Assembly (NCBI GenBank): GCA_024644085.1
Contig: JAHELS010000037.1
Span: 1 to 37,858, forward strand
DNA length: 37,858 nucleotides
From: Rhodopirellula sp.
Lineage (GTDB): Bacteria; Planctomycetota; Planctomycetia; Pirellulales; Pirellulaceae
Reading direction: 5' to 3'
Shown here: positions 1 to 7,561 of the stretch, piece after piece
Numbering within the stretch: position 1 is the first letter of the stretch
Layout: each line of letters starts with the position of its first letter
The notes under the pieces: generated by a model
Seen by the model: only the letters and a program-made list of their open reading frames with translations
Told to the model about the DNA's origin: nothing
Databases searched by the model: none
Program-made: the position numbers and the translations under genes

Positions 1-770
1 GGTGTTTGTTCCAGAGTTTCGCGAGCCCGTTGTGCCCAATCGACGGCGTTCCGCTCCGTTGCTCCGAGCAGAATCACGCAGAATTCTTCGCCACCGTAGC
101 GGGCAATGAAGTCACCCGGACGAGTGCTCTGCTCGATCAGCTGGGCGATTGTGCGCAGCACTTCATCGCCGGCAAGGTGACCGAGTGAGTCGTTGATCCG
201 CTTGAAACGATCGACGTCGAGAATCACGCACGCGAGCGGCAGGTTCGCCGATTGCGAGCGTTTCCAATGCCGCTCGAATTCTTCGATCATTGCATGCCGG
301 TTCAGGACACCGGTCAGGGCGTCGGACCTGGCCGCAACCTGCAATTGGCTCAACAGCCGGCGGTTTTCGTTTACGATTTGTTGCCGCTGGATCGCGTGGC
401 GGAGCGTTCTTTCCAATTCGCGCGGATTTGCGACACCCTTGACCAGGTAATCCTGCGCGCCACTGTCAAGCGCCTCGAGCGCCGTCTGGTCATCATCCAG
501 CCCCGTCAGCATCACGATCGGAACGTCCGCGTGGAGATTATGGATCTTTTGAATTCCCTCGAGACCAAACGAATCAGGAAGTGAGAGGTCAAGCAGGATC
601 ACGTCGCATCGGTGTTGCTCGAGCCACGCGGTCGCATCGGCCATGGTGGATGAGACCTGCAATTGGTAATCGCCGACGCATTTGCGCAGCGTCCGTTCGA
701 ACAGGATCGCATCGGCTTCATCATCTTCGACGAGAAGTATTTGTGTTTCGATGTTATTAATAGCGTTCAT
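1..770 (-). CDS. Response regulator with GGDEF domain (diguanylate cyclase), 3' end cut by window edge
   Basis: This cytoplasmic two-domain signalling protein is read from an ATG at 770 and runs off the left edge after about 256 residues. Residues 10-125 are a receiver domain with the acidic pocket E15/D16/D17 and phosphoacceptor D61 in the motif VILLDLSLPDS. K111 lies in the usual YLVKG position. After a short helical linker a GGDEF domain begins near residue 148 (DALTGVLNR). It carries the active-site signature RYGGEEF at about 224-230 and an RxxD inhibitory site (R217, D220) five residues upstream. It is therefore expected to make cyclic di-GMP from two GTP when phosphorylated, with product feedback. 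It lies 31 bases downstream of the receiver gene at 802-1260 and probably belongs to the same transcript. The C-terminal part of the GGDEF domain is missing only because the window ends. Confidence 0.9.
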   Translation of the reverse strand, partial: MNAINNIETQILLVEDDEADAILFERTLRKCVGDYQLQVSSTMADATAWLEQHRCDVILLDLSLPDSFGLEGIQKIHNLHADVPIVMLTGLDDDQTALEALDSGAQDYLVKGVANPRELERTLRHAIQRQQIVNENRRLLSQLQVAARSDALTGVLNRHAMIEEFERHWKRSQSANLPLACVILDVDRFKRINDSLGHLAGDEVLRTIAQLIEQSTRPGDFIARYGGEEFCVILLGATERNAVDWAQRARETLEQT

Positions 771-801
771 GTTGGGCACAACTGAAAGCGAAATTGGATG
801 T

Positions 802-1260
802 TTAGGGAGCCACACTTGCCGAAGGCAGCGTGACCACGCCGAACCAGTAGGTGCCGAGGCGTCGCACCGCTTCGATGAACTGGTCGATGTCTACCGGTTT
901 TTGGATGTAGGAATTGCAACCGAGGTCGTAGCTGCGGAGGATGTCCGCTTCCTGTTCGCTGGTGGTCAGCACAACCACCGGAATGCGTGACAGTTTTTCG
1001 TGTCCCCGGATCTCGGCCAGAACTTCACGGCCATTTTTCCGGGGCATGTTCAGGTCGAGAAGAATCAAGTCAGGCGTGGGCGAAGTCTGTGGATCCTCGA
1101 ACCGGCCGCGGCGATTGAGGTAGTCCATCGCCTGTTCGCCATCTTCGGCGATCCGCAGATCGATGTTGACCGAATCGTCGCGCAGGGCGCGGCGGGTCAA
1201 CTCCTGGTCTCCCGGGTCGTCTTCGACGAGCAAAATCACCGCCTCATTTTTCTCTTGCAC
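802..1260 (-). CDS. Single-domain response regulator, Rcp1-like
   Basis: This stand-alone receiver protein has 152 residues. I chose the GTG start at 1260 because AGGAGAG sits about five bases upstream; the open frame continues upstream only as a shadow of the kinase gene. Visible features are the acidic pocket E13/D14/D15, phosphoacceptor D69 in LILLDLNMPRKNG, the VVLTTS switch region and the lysine of YIQKPVD. The long loop before the phosphoacceptor and the LRSYDLGCNSYIQKP sequence are typical of the Rcp1 type, which usually accepts phosphate from a kinase encoded beside it. It has no output domain. It follows the sensor kinase gene (1304-2791) by 43 bases, so that kinase is the likely partner. 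It may act by protein-protein contact or in a phosphorelay towards the GGDEF regulator downstream. Confidence 0.9.
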   Translation of the reverse strand: MQEKNEAVILLVEDDPGDQELTRRALRDDSVNIDLRIAEDGEQAMDYLNRRGRFEDPQTSPTPDLILLDLNMPRKNGREVLAEIRGHEKLSRIPVVVLTTSEQEADILRSYDLGCNSYIQKPVDIDQFIEAVRRLGTYWFGVVTLPSASVAP

Positions 1261-1303
1261 TTTTCTCTCCTGTTGTGGTTGCGTGGTAATTGGGTGATCA
1301 GGT

Positions 1304-2791
1304 TTAGAAGCTGGCCGACAATTCTGCCTTGGAGGCATCGGCATCATCGACTTGAAGCTCGGCGGTTGCGGGGATTGGCAACGAGAACTGAAAATGGGCG
1401 CCCTTCCCTTCGTCCGACTCGACCCAGATTTCACCGCCGTGCCGCTCGGCTGTTTTCTTGCAGATCGACAGGCCGATTCCGGTGCCCTCATATTGGCCGC
1501 GATTGTGCAAACGCTGGAACGGTTGAAAGATTCGTTCCGCGTATTCGGCTTTCATTCCAATTCCGTTGTCACGCACCCCGAGGACCCAGTACTGCCCATC
1601 GCGTGTGACGGTCAATTCGATTTCGGGAGTCTTGTCCTCGATGAACTTCAGGGCGTTGCTGATCAGGTTTTGGTACAGCTGCGTCAACATCGTTTGATCG
1701 CCGATGACCACGGGAAGATCGCCCCGCGTCACCGTGGCGCCCGATTCTTCGATACGCAATGCCAAAGCGTGAAGGGCGTCATCGACGCAGTCATTGATTT
1801 CGACGCGCGTTTGTTTCATCGCCGAGCGTCCGGCGCGTGATAATTCAAGCAGCGCCTGGACGAGGTTCCTCATCCGGTTTGCCGCGTCCACAATGAACCC
1901 AAGATCGCGCCTGGCATCCTCGTTCAAATCACCGTCGATATCCTGCTCAAGGAGCCGGCTGAAAGAGACAAGCTTGCGGACCGGTTCCTGTAGATCGTGG
2001 CTGGCGATGTAGGTGAATTGGTCGAGTTCCGTGTTCCGCTGTTCCAAGGCGATGTTGGCCTTGGCAAGCTTCTGGCTTGTTTCGGCAGTTTCGGCGACCG
2101 ATTGCCGCAATTCTTCCGTGCGGCGTTTGACTTCAAGTTCGATTCGTGAGTTGGTCGATTCGAGCGCCGCCTGGTTGCGGGCGTTGTGCTGCATGTCGGT
2201 TATGCTCTGGCGGATCGTCACCAGCAGAAAGATGTCTTCAAAGACGACCCATCCGGCATGTTCGAGGAAACGAAACGAAGCGCCGGAAAGGACGCCATAA
2301 ACCGATTCAGGCCACAACCATCCACGCACCCAGTGGTCCGAGGCGACGACGATCGTGGCGGTAGCCAACACACGCCAATCGCGATAGCAGGCGAGAAACG
2401 CGAGCGATCCGAAAACATGAAAGTGTGTTTCGATGCGGCCGCCGGTCAGATGAATCAGCAACGCCGAGGTCAACATCTGGCCGATCGCGATGATGTGCCG
2501 CGTCAAAGCGGTACCGGGACGAAACCATGCCAAGAACACGGGCAACCCAGTGATGGCGCCGCCGAGGAAAATTGCAGCCCACAAATGGACATGCGTTTCG
2601 CTCATCACACCCGCCCAAGTGCGCGGTGAAATCCACAATGCGGCCCCGATTCCCGCTACCCACTGGATGATCATCAAGATCGCAAACAGGCGATCGGTGC
2701 GCGCGTAGATGGTTTGCTGCTGGCGACGCAACAGTTCGCCAGCGCGCTGTAACTCTTCGGCGCTATGGGTTGTATTTACGGCTGACAGCAT
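1304..2791 (-). CDS. Membrane-bound sensor histidine kinase with His-rich N-terminal sensor
   Basis: This sensor kinase has 495 residues. The N-terminal 200 residues hold several membrane segments (about 35-55, 70-90, 98-116, 124-150 and 180-195). They include a conserved-looking stretch with HFH (123-125), YRDW (136-139) and H153. A coiled coil (about 205-255) leads to the HisKA domain with phosphoacceptor H265 in YIASHDLQEP. The HATPase domain shows an N box (NLISNALKF), DNGIGM, a F box and a final GTGIGLS. The HDLQEP form of the H box is the type usually paired with Rcp1-like receivers. The start codon lies inside the end of the upstream RedB-like gene (16-base overlap), which implies translational coupling. 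The signal sensed is unknown; the histidine cluster could bind metal or haem, but this is inference. Confidence 0.92.
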   Translation of the reverse strand: MLSAVNTTHSAEELQRAGELLRRQQQTIYARTDRLFAILMIIQWVAGIGAALWISPRTWAGVMSETHVHLWAAIFLGGAITGLPVFLAWFRPGTALTRHIIAIGQMLTSALLIHLTGGRIETHFHVFGSLAFLACYRDWRVLATATIVVASDHWVRGWLWPESVYGVLSGASFRFLEHAGWVVFEDIFLLVTIRQSITDMQHNARNQAALESTNSRIELEVKRRTEELRQSVAETAETSQKLAKANIALEQRNTELDQFTYIASHDLQEPVRKLVSFSRLLEQDIDGDLNEDARRDLGFIVDAANRMRNLVQALLELSRAGRSAMKQTRVEINDCVDDALHALALRIEESGATVTRGDLPVVIGDQTMLTQLYQNLISNALKFIEDKTPEIELTVTRDGQYWVLGVRDNGIGMKAEYAERIFQPFQRLHNRGQYEGTGIGLSICKKTAERHGGEIWVESDEGKGAHFQFSLPIPATAELQVDDADASKAELSASF

Positions 2792-3474
2792 GATGAAACC
2801 AAAACATTCGGGGGAGTGCCCAATTCACAGCCGTAAACCTTTGTGTTGTTAACGGTCGTGAATCCGTGCGAAATGAATTTGACAACGGCCGTTCGGCCGA
2901 GGTTGTCACCGCTATGGCCTCTCGAGGCGGTAATGCCGCCGCGGAACTGGAGTTCGCCTTCGCGGTCATAGAGCAATACGAAACCCGACGTAGCGGCACC
3001 AAAGCGGTTCGCTTCGATCCCGTCGATGTCGAGGACTGCGGTCACGCCCGGGATCTCCGCCGCGGAGTCCCACAAGTCGGTTTGCTCCCAATCGGGTTGT
3101 GTCGAGCACCCCGGTGGTTTGACAAAGACCGCGTAGGCGCGGACATCATCGCGGCAAGCGGTCATGATTCTCGCCAATTCTCCGATGGTTGCCCGTGTAC
3201 AGGGACACTTCGGGTGCGCGAACATGACAAGCGTGGAGTGACTGTTGAGGACACCCAATTGCGTATCGGCGGGCCAGTGCCGCGGCGCCGCGTAGCTGAT
3301 TCCGGGTCGGTGTTCATATTCCAGCAATGCCCACATTCCGCCAGCAACGACGGTGATCCAGGCGGCAAGCATCAACCGTATCGTGATGGCGCGCGCCGGG
3401 CCCTTGCACGCGACATCATTTTCCGATGATTGCGGCTCGAGTGCATTCGGCTCGTTCATGCGGGCTTGCGACAT
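2776..3474 (-). CDS. RedB-like membrane-anchored thioredoxin-fold protein
   Basis: The protein has 232 residues. A hydrophilic N-terminus is followed by one membrane segment at about residues 31-50, so most of the protein should lie outside the cytoplasmic membrane. The outer part looks like a thioredoxin fold. It has a strand ending in VMFAHPKCPCTRA, where a CPC motif replaces the classical CxxC, and later strands such as GFVLLYDREGELQFRGGIT. It resembles the RedB-like family found in myxobacteria and planctomycetes. The function of that family is poorly known, so a redox role is an inference from fold and cysteines. The last 16 bases overlap the start of the sensor kinase gene, so the two are coupled. 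The protein may present a redox state to the kinase. The C-terminus also ends with a cysteine pair (SCCQP). Confidence 0.75.
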   Translation of the reverse strand: MSQARMNEPNALEPQSSENDVACKGPARAITIRLMLAAWITVVAGGMWALLEYEHRPGISYAAPRHWPADTQLGVLNSHSTLVMFAHPKCPCTRATIGELARIMTACRDDVRAYAVFVKPPGCSTQPDWEQTDLWDSAAEIPGVTAVLDIDGIEANRFGAATSGFVLLYDREGELQFRGGITASRGHSGDNLGRTAVVKFISHGFTTVNNTKVYGCELGTPPNVLVSSCCQP

Positions 3475-3749
3475 CTTCTACTGGTGGTGCGATTGACGGG
3501 TGTTGGCAACGGTGAATTGGCTACGCGCCGGGGGGCGGAAGACCGAACATTGAAAGCGTAGGTCACCTGCATCCCTGGACGTCGGGCCCGCGGATTCGCG
3601 GTCAAAAACCGATCGCCGCGGTCGAGGGGGGTGCATCGCAGTCCGCATGACCGTCACAAAACGGTCCGGTTCAACGTGTGGCACCCAGTGCCCCCAGCTA
3701 GCCCCAGGGCGCGTGCGCGTGTAAACAGTCGAGGCGACGCGTTGCCTCG
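3475..3749. other. Gap between the two signalling gene groups
   Basis: This 275-base stretch separates the receiver gene ending at 3750 from the RedB-like gene starting at 3474. I see no convincing gene here; a 68-codon frame at 3478-3684 has arginine/proline-rich shadow composition. It should hold the promoter of the RedB-like/kinase/receiver group, though I find no clear -35/-10 pair. An inverted repeat at its upper end is listed separately. Confidence 0.5.
3730..3749 (-). terminator. Hairpin directly after the receiver gene stop, possible weak terminator
   Basis: The arms CGAGGCGAC and GTTGCCTCG surround a two-base centre, giving nine potential pairs with one G-U or A-C. The hairpin begins immediately after the TAG stop of the receiver gene. 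No T run follows on the minus strand, so it may attenuate or stabilise the message rather than fully terminate it. Confidence 0.35.
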
Positions 3750-4136
3750 CTAGGATGCCGGTGCCGCTCGCGAAGCTTCGAGTTCAGCGATCACTTGAAG
3801 TAATTCATCGAACACGTTGGACGACTTGTGAATGTATTTCGCATTCAACTCATGACATCGCTGAATCGATGCATCGTCCGAACACCCTGTGATGAAGACT
3901 TTCGGTGTCGCATCAATCTTTGGGTTTTGGCACAGATCTTCGCAGGCGGTCAAACCGTTGCCGGTGGGCGTTTCAATGTCGATCAACATCAAGTCATACG
4001 CATTGCGACCGGCCTGCATCATTGCTGACAACCAATTGTTCGCGACGGTCGCAGTGTGACCCCACGACTCGAGTCGCATGCGCATCATGTCGGTGTAATC
4101 AATGTCATCATCAATCACGAGAATGTTCATTTGCAT
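3750..4136 (-). CDS. Single-domain response regulator (receiver)
   Basis: This stand-alone receiver has 128 residues when read from the ATG at 4136, which is preceded by AGGAAAT. A second ATG at 4130 would give an ATGA overlap with the upstream gene and a protein two residues shorter. Longer upstream readings are shadows of the neighbouring receiver. Key positions are the acidic pocket D9/D10/D11, phosphoacceptor D53 in LMLIDIETPTGNG, the FITGCSD switch region and the lysine of YIHKSS. No output domain is present. It is the last gene of a three-gene unit with a hybrid kinase (4515-6092) and another receiver (4127-4522), suggesting a multi-step relay or competition between receivers for one kinase. 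The IETPTGNG loop is unusual beside the common DxxMPxxDG form. Confidence 0.87.
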   Translation of the reverse strand: MQMNILVIDDDIDYTDMMRMRLESWGHTATVANNWLSAMMQAGRNAYDLMLIDIETPTGNGLTACEDLCQNPKIDATPKVFITGCSDDASIQRCHELNAKYIHKSSNVFDELLQVIAELEASRAAPAS

Positions 4137-4522
4137 CTTTGCATTTCCTGGTTGGAGTTTTTCAGGGCGGCGTCGACCGCCAACAGAAGGGATTCCTTCG
4201 AGTAGGGTTTGTGCAGGTAGAAGCACGCACCTTCGTCGAGGGCTTTGGTTTCGTATTCCGGGCTCGCGGACAGCATGATCACCGGTATGGATCGGGTCGC
4301 AGGACCGGCGCGCAGCATTCGCAGCGCCGATAGACCGTCAAGACGCGGCATCCGAACGTCCATCACGATCACGTCTGGTTGTTGCGAGATCGCGATAGAG
4401 ACACCTTCATCACCGTCACCTGCGGTCAGGACGTGAAACCCGTTGGCGGACAGTCGCAACTGTGTCGCGTGGCAAATTGCTTCGTCATCGTCGACGACGA
4501 GAATGGTTGATCGCTCAGACAC
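4127..4522 (-). CDS. Single-domain response regulator (receiver)
   Basis: This receiver has 131 residues and starts at a GTG (4522) behind an excellent GGGAGGTGA ribosome-binding site. The start lies within the last eight bases of the hybrid kinase gene. Visible features are acidic pocket residues D11-D13, phosphoacceptor D55 in VIVMDVRMPRLDG, the VIMLSASPE switch region and K of FYLHKPYS. It is a canonical CheY/PatA-like receiver without an output domain. Overlaps at both ends (eight bases upstream and up to ten downstream) show it is translated together with the hybrid kinase and the second receiver. The hybrid kinase is therefore the probable phosphate donor. Confidence 0.9.
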   Translation of the reverse strand: MSERSTILVVDDDEAICHATQLRLSANGFHVLTAGDGDEGVSIAISQQPDVIVMDVRMPRLDGLSALRMLRAGPATRSIPVIMLSASPEYETKALDEGACFYLHKPYSKESLLLAVDAALKNSNQEMQRCK

Positions 4523-6092
4523 AACTCACCTCCCGTGCTGTCAGCGATTCGCGAACAAGGTTTCCCAGTGCGGCGGTCTCGCTGCCCGTTCGATGTGTTC
4601 CCAGTTGCTCGAGCCGAATGTCAGGAATTGGTCCTGAAGGTCGATTTCGATTCAAGCTTCGATGCTCGTCCTCGATGCGGCGAAGAAATTCCGGCAATCG
4701 GTCTCGTTTCGCGCACACCAGGAGCAACCAACGGCCACGTCCCAGTTCCAGCAGGAGATCACGGTTGCGGTGGATGTATACGAGGAAATTGCGGACATCC
4801 TTTTGGTCTCTTTCCCCATCGATGTCGGCATGGACAAGCATCGCGGAAACGTGGGCCCTGCCACGGCTGAGAGCCTTGATGCGTTGCAGGTAACGCTCTG
4901 TGACGACAGCTGGATCGTTTTCAGGAATTGAGAATGAAAATGTACTCCCCTCGCCCGGAACGCTCTTCAAAGACATCTTGCCGAAGTTCAAGTCGACCAG
5001 TTCTTTTGCGATGCTCAATCCCAGCCCGAACCCCTTGGTCGTGTTTTGCAAACCGCTCTTGAGCTGTTGAAACCGGTTGAAAATGAGCCGGCAATCCTGT
5101 TCGGAGAGGCCGGCTCCATTGTCGCATACCGAGATTTGGACCTCGCGTTGTGTCGGGCATGCCTCAGCTCTGACGACAACCGCCCCATCGGCTGAGGTGA
5201 ACTTGATCGCGTTGGTGATCAGGTTTACGACGACTCGTCCGACTTTCTCCGCATCGCAGAAGACGTCCGGCAAATCGCTCGGGATTTGTGTCTCGAGTGT
5301 GATGCCTCGCAGCAGCGCCTTCTGGTGAAAGCCGGGAAGCAATCGCGTGATCACGTCCTCGACGCGACACGGCATGCGATTGGCGCCGAGCAAGCCGGAG
5401 TTGTGTCGGCTGATGTCGAGCATGTCGTCGACCATGTTGTTCAAGTCGTCGACGCGGTCACCCACAACCCGGAGCATCCTCAACTGTTCCGGCTGGACCT
5501 CGCCGACCACTCCGTCGGCGATCAGGCTGGCGTATTCCTTGACGACGGTTAGCGGCGTCCGAAAATCGTGTGAAACGTTGTTGACGCATTGTTGGGCGGT
5601 CTTGCAAAGCTTGCGGAGCCGCCGATTCTGTTGGTCGAGCAACTTCGCCTGGCGTTCGAGTTCGGCCTTCTGTGACTTGACCGCATTGAGCAACCGCCCG
5701 ACGCGACGCTGGTTTTTCAAACGGTGCGTGCCATGTTCGATCGCCCGTTCGAGAGTGAACGCCGAAATTTCATTTTTCACCAGGTAATCCTGGGCGCCAT
5801 GATCGAGGGCATCGAGTTGCGTTTCAGCGTCTTCGAGCCCGGAAAGCACGATGATTGTCGCGTCTTCGTTGCTCGCTCGAATCCGCGCGACCGCGTCGAG
5901 GCCACCACAGTCGGGCAGCCCGAGATCGGTGAGCACAAGAGACACAGGTTGAGCCTTGAGATGGCCCAAACCTTCGGTCAGGCTTCTGGCCCGCAGCAGT
6001 TTTCTGTGGACACGGCATTGGCGCAGCGCACGCTCGACCAACACCGCGTCGGCGTCGTCGTCTTCGATCAATAAGATCACAGCGTTATTCAC
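4515..6092 (-). CDS. Receiver-histidine kinase hybrid with degenerate GGDEF-like C-terminal domain
   Basis: The protein has 525 residues if the GTG at 6092 is the start (GGGGG lies six bases upstream). ATG 6134 and TTG 6197 are longer alternatives. The GTG start places the receiver at the N-terminus as in the neighbouring regulators. Residues 4-120 form a receiver (D11-D13, phosphoacceptor D56, K106). A coiled coil at about 128-165 leads to HisKA with H175 in NVSHDFRTPLT, followed by a HATPase domain with NLITNAIKF, DNGAGL and GFGLGLS. No membrane segment is seen, so it is cytoplasmic. The last roughly 130 residues (ERYLQRIKALSRG to the end) resemble a GGDEF fold in pattern but have GRGRWLLLV where GGEEF would be. 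That domain is probably not a cyclase. The gene heads a unit with two single receivers. Confidence 0.88.
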   Translation of the reverse strand: MNNAVILLIEDDDADAVLVERALRQCRVHRKLLRARSLTEGLGHLKAQPVSLVLTDLGLPDCGGLDAVARIRASNEDATIIVLSGLEDAETQLDALDHGAQDYLVKNEISAFTLERAIEHGTHRLKNQRRVGRLLNAVKSQKAELERQAKLLDQQNRRLRKLCKTAQQCVNNVSHDFRTPLTVVKEYASLIADGVVGEVQPEQLRMLRVVGDRVDDLNNMVDDMLDISRHNSGLLGANRMPCRVEDVITRLLPGFHQKALLRGITLETQIPSDLPDVFCDAEKVGRVVVNLITNAIKFTSADGAVVVRAEACPTQREVQISVCDNGAGLSEQDCRLIFNRFQQLKSGLQNTTKGFGLGLSIAKELVDLNFGKMSLKSVPGEGSTFSFSIPENDPAVVTERYLQRIKALSRGRAHVSAMLVHADIDGERDQKDVRNFLVYIHRNRDLLLELGRGRWLLLVCAKRDRLPEFLRRIEDEHRSLNRNRPSGPIPDIRLEQLGTHRTGSETAALGNLVRESLTAREVSCV

Positions 6093-6396
6093 AGCGCCCC
6101 CAATGCGATGACCCCGATTCGTTGATTCTGCCATCGATCGGGCCGATCTGGCATGCTTCGAGTGAAACGTACACTGCGAAAGAATGACGGGTCGCAAGAA
6201 TCTTTCGATTAAGAAACCCGAACTGATTGCGACGGGTGTGCATCGGCTATCGCTTGCACAACACCGTTAACCGTTACATGCGGAAAAGGGGGAGCGCGAT
6301 CCGATGGATTCGCTACTTGGATTGACAACACGTCGCTCCGACTGCGGCTGTCATTCACTTCGAAGATGCCGTCTCTTGGCGCGCCCAGGGCGTGCC
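6093..6396. other. Gap between hybrid kinase and lipoprotein genes
   Basis: About 300 bases lie between the chosen hybrid kinase start (6092) and the lipoprotein stop (6397), both on the minus strand. The part nearest 6092 may code if the longer kinase starts are used. I see no further gene or clear terminator. The frame at 6209-6559 is arginine-rich and overlaps the lipoprotein gene, so I treat it as a shadow. The promoter of the kinase/receiver unit should lie here. Confidence 0.45.
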
Positions 6397-7500
6397 TTAA
6401 GAATCGGACGCGTTGGCGGGGATCGCGTCGATCGACCGCTGTCGACTTTGAAATTCTTGTAGTCCGTGCAGCGCGTGGTAGAGCACGCCGCATTCCAAAT
6501 CGACGTCCGCGCATTCCTCGAGCACCTGACAAAGACGTCGGACGCTTCTTTCGACCCACGGCTGTTGAAGCGTGTGGTCGGGCGCCGCGAAGGCGAGGAA
6601 CTCGAGGACGTGACCGGTGGTGCCGAGCGTTTCCCCCAAATCGCGTGTCCAGCCCGGTCGATGAATGTAAGCGACTGAATACGAACCGTCGGGATTTTGA
6701 TTTTCCCTGGCCAACTCAACCGCCTCCTTCAGCCGGGCGTCGGCGTCGGCCCATACTCCGGCGATCGGTTTCCCTTCGGCACGTCGCTTATCGAGCGCCA
6801 TCGCGATTCCAATCAGCCGATGGGTGCCTCCGCAAACGCTCGTCGGGATGCTTTGCCGCAATTCGGAATCGAGCAATTGATCGGTCGAGTATTCGACACC
6901 GTCGCGTGCGGTCCAGCGATGTTCGGTGTCGTGATATGTCGTCAGGGGGATCAGGGACCAACTGAATTCAAGTTCGAGGTTGCGCGGCAGGTCATGTTCG
7001 GCCTGTCGCAGCCAGTCGGCGATCGTGAACGAATGCCCGTCGCGATGGATTTCGGTTTCCAGAGGCAATCCGCACTGCGCAAAAATCGCCAACCACTGGT
7101 CACGATGCCCTTGTCCGATTTTGGTCGACGGTTCCATTTCCATCCGTAATCCTGGCCGGGGTGGTTGGCCGAGTGGATCTCCGGGAACCGGCTCGAATCC
7201 TCGCACCTTCCCGCCGGCGAGCAGATAGTCGAGAGCTGGTTGCTCGCCCTGGGGGGTCTCGATGGTGAAGTGCTTGCCGTAGGCGAGGACGCCGTGAAGG
7301 ATCTGCCACGCCCCGTGCGTTTCGGTCGACAGGCGGCGATTGCGATGATTTTGCTCGAGTGTCCGCTGAACCAGCGCGTCGAGTGACTCCTGAGAATCGG
7401 GTAGAGGCGCAACCACCTCGTTCGGATCGTTCGCAAGCGGGCAGCCTGAGCAAACGATCGCGCAGGAGAGGATCAGGAGTTTGGAAAGTTGGCGGATCAC
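6397..7500 (-). CDS. Predicted lipoprotein with alpha/alpha-toroid-like repeats, function unknown
   Basis: The protein has 367 residues read from GTG 7500. That start gives a lipoprotein signal peptide of the right length (VIRQLSKLLILSCAIVCSGC, with C20 the likely lipidated cysteine). A TTG at 7551 is possible but would place 17 extra residues before the signal. The mature part is helical, with repeated segments such as HGAWQILHGVL, LTTYHDTEHRW, GGTHRLIGIAMAL, ENQNPDGSYS and GTTGHVLEFLAFA. The QNPDGSYS and TGH motifs recall the repeats of squalene-cyclase-like and related alpha/alpha toroids, but no cyclase catalytic motif (DxDD) is visible. I do not assign a reaction. It probably sits on the membrane facing the periplasm. 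It is 61 bases downstream of the FlgI-like lipoprotein gene on the same strand, so they may be co-transcribed. Confidence 0.75.
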   Translation of the reverse strand: MIRQLSKLLILSCAIVCSGCPLANDPNEVVAPLPDSQESLDALVQRTLEQNHRNRRLSTETHGAWQILHGVLAYGKHFTIETPQGEQPALDYLLAGGKVRGFEPVPGDPLGQPPRPGLRMEMEPSTKIGQGHRDQWLAIFAQCGLPLETEIHRDGHSFTIADWLRQAEHDLPRNLELEFSWSLIPLTTYHDTEHRWTARDGVEYSTDQLLDSELRQSIPTSVCGGTHRLIGIAMALDKRRAEGKPIAGVWADADARLKEAVELARENQNPDGSYSVAYIHRPGWTRDLGETLGTTGHVLEFLAFAAPDHTLQQPWVERSVRRLCQVLEECADVDLECGVLYHALHGLQEFQSRQRSIDAIPANASDS

Positions 7501-7561
7501 GCAATGTAGATTGCGTCGACTGCGCGAGGATGTCAACTCGCCCGCGTCCAAGGGGCGATAA

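Noticed and set aside
1261-1491. N-terminal extension of the Rcp1-like receiver by 77 codons
   Set aside because: The extension overlaps the kinase gene and has no domain; GTG 1260 has a strong ribosome-binding site just upstream and starts at the receiver domain.
3478-3684. 68-codon open frame on the minus strand in the 275-base gap
   Set aside because: Composition is like a shadow frame (Arg/Pro/Ser), with no ribosome-binding site and no known motif.
6209-6559. 116-codon open frame on the minus strand
   Set aside because: Very arginine-rich, overlaps the lipoprotein gene in another frame and has no recognisable domain or ribosome-binding site.
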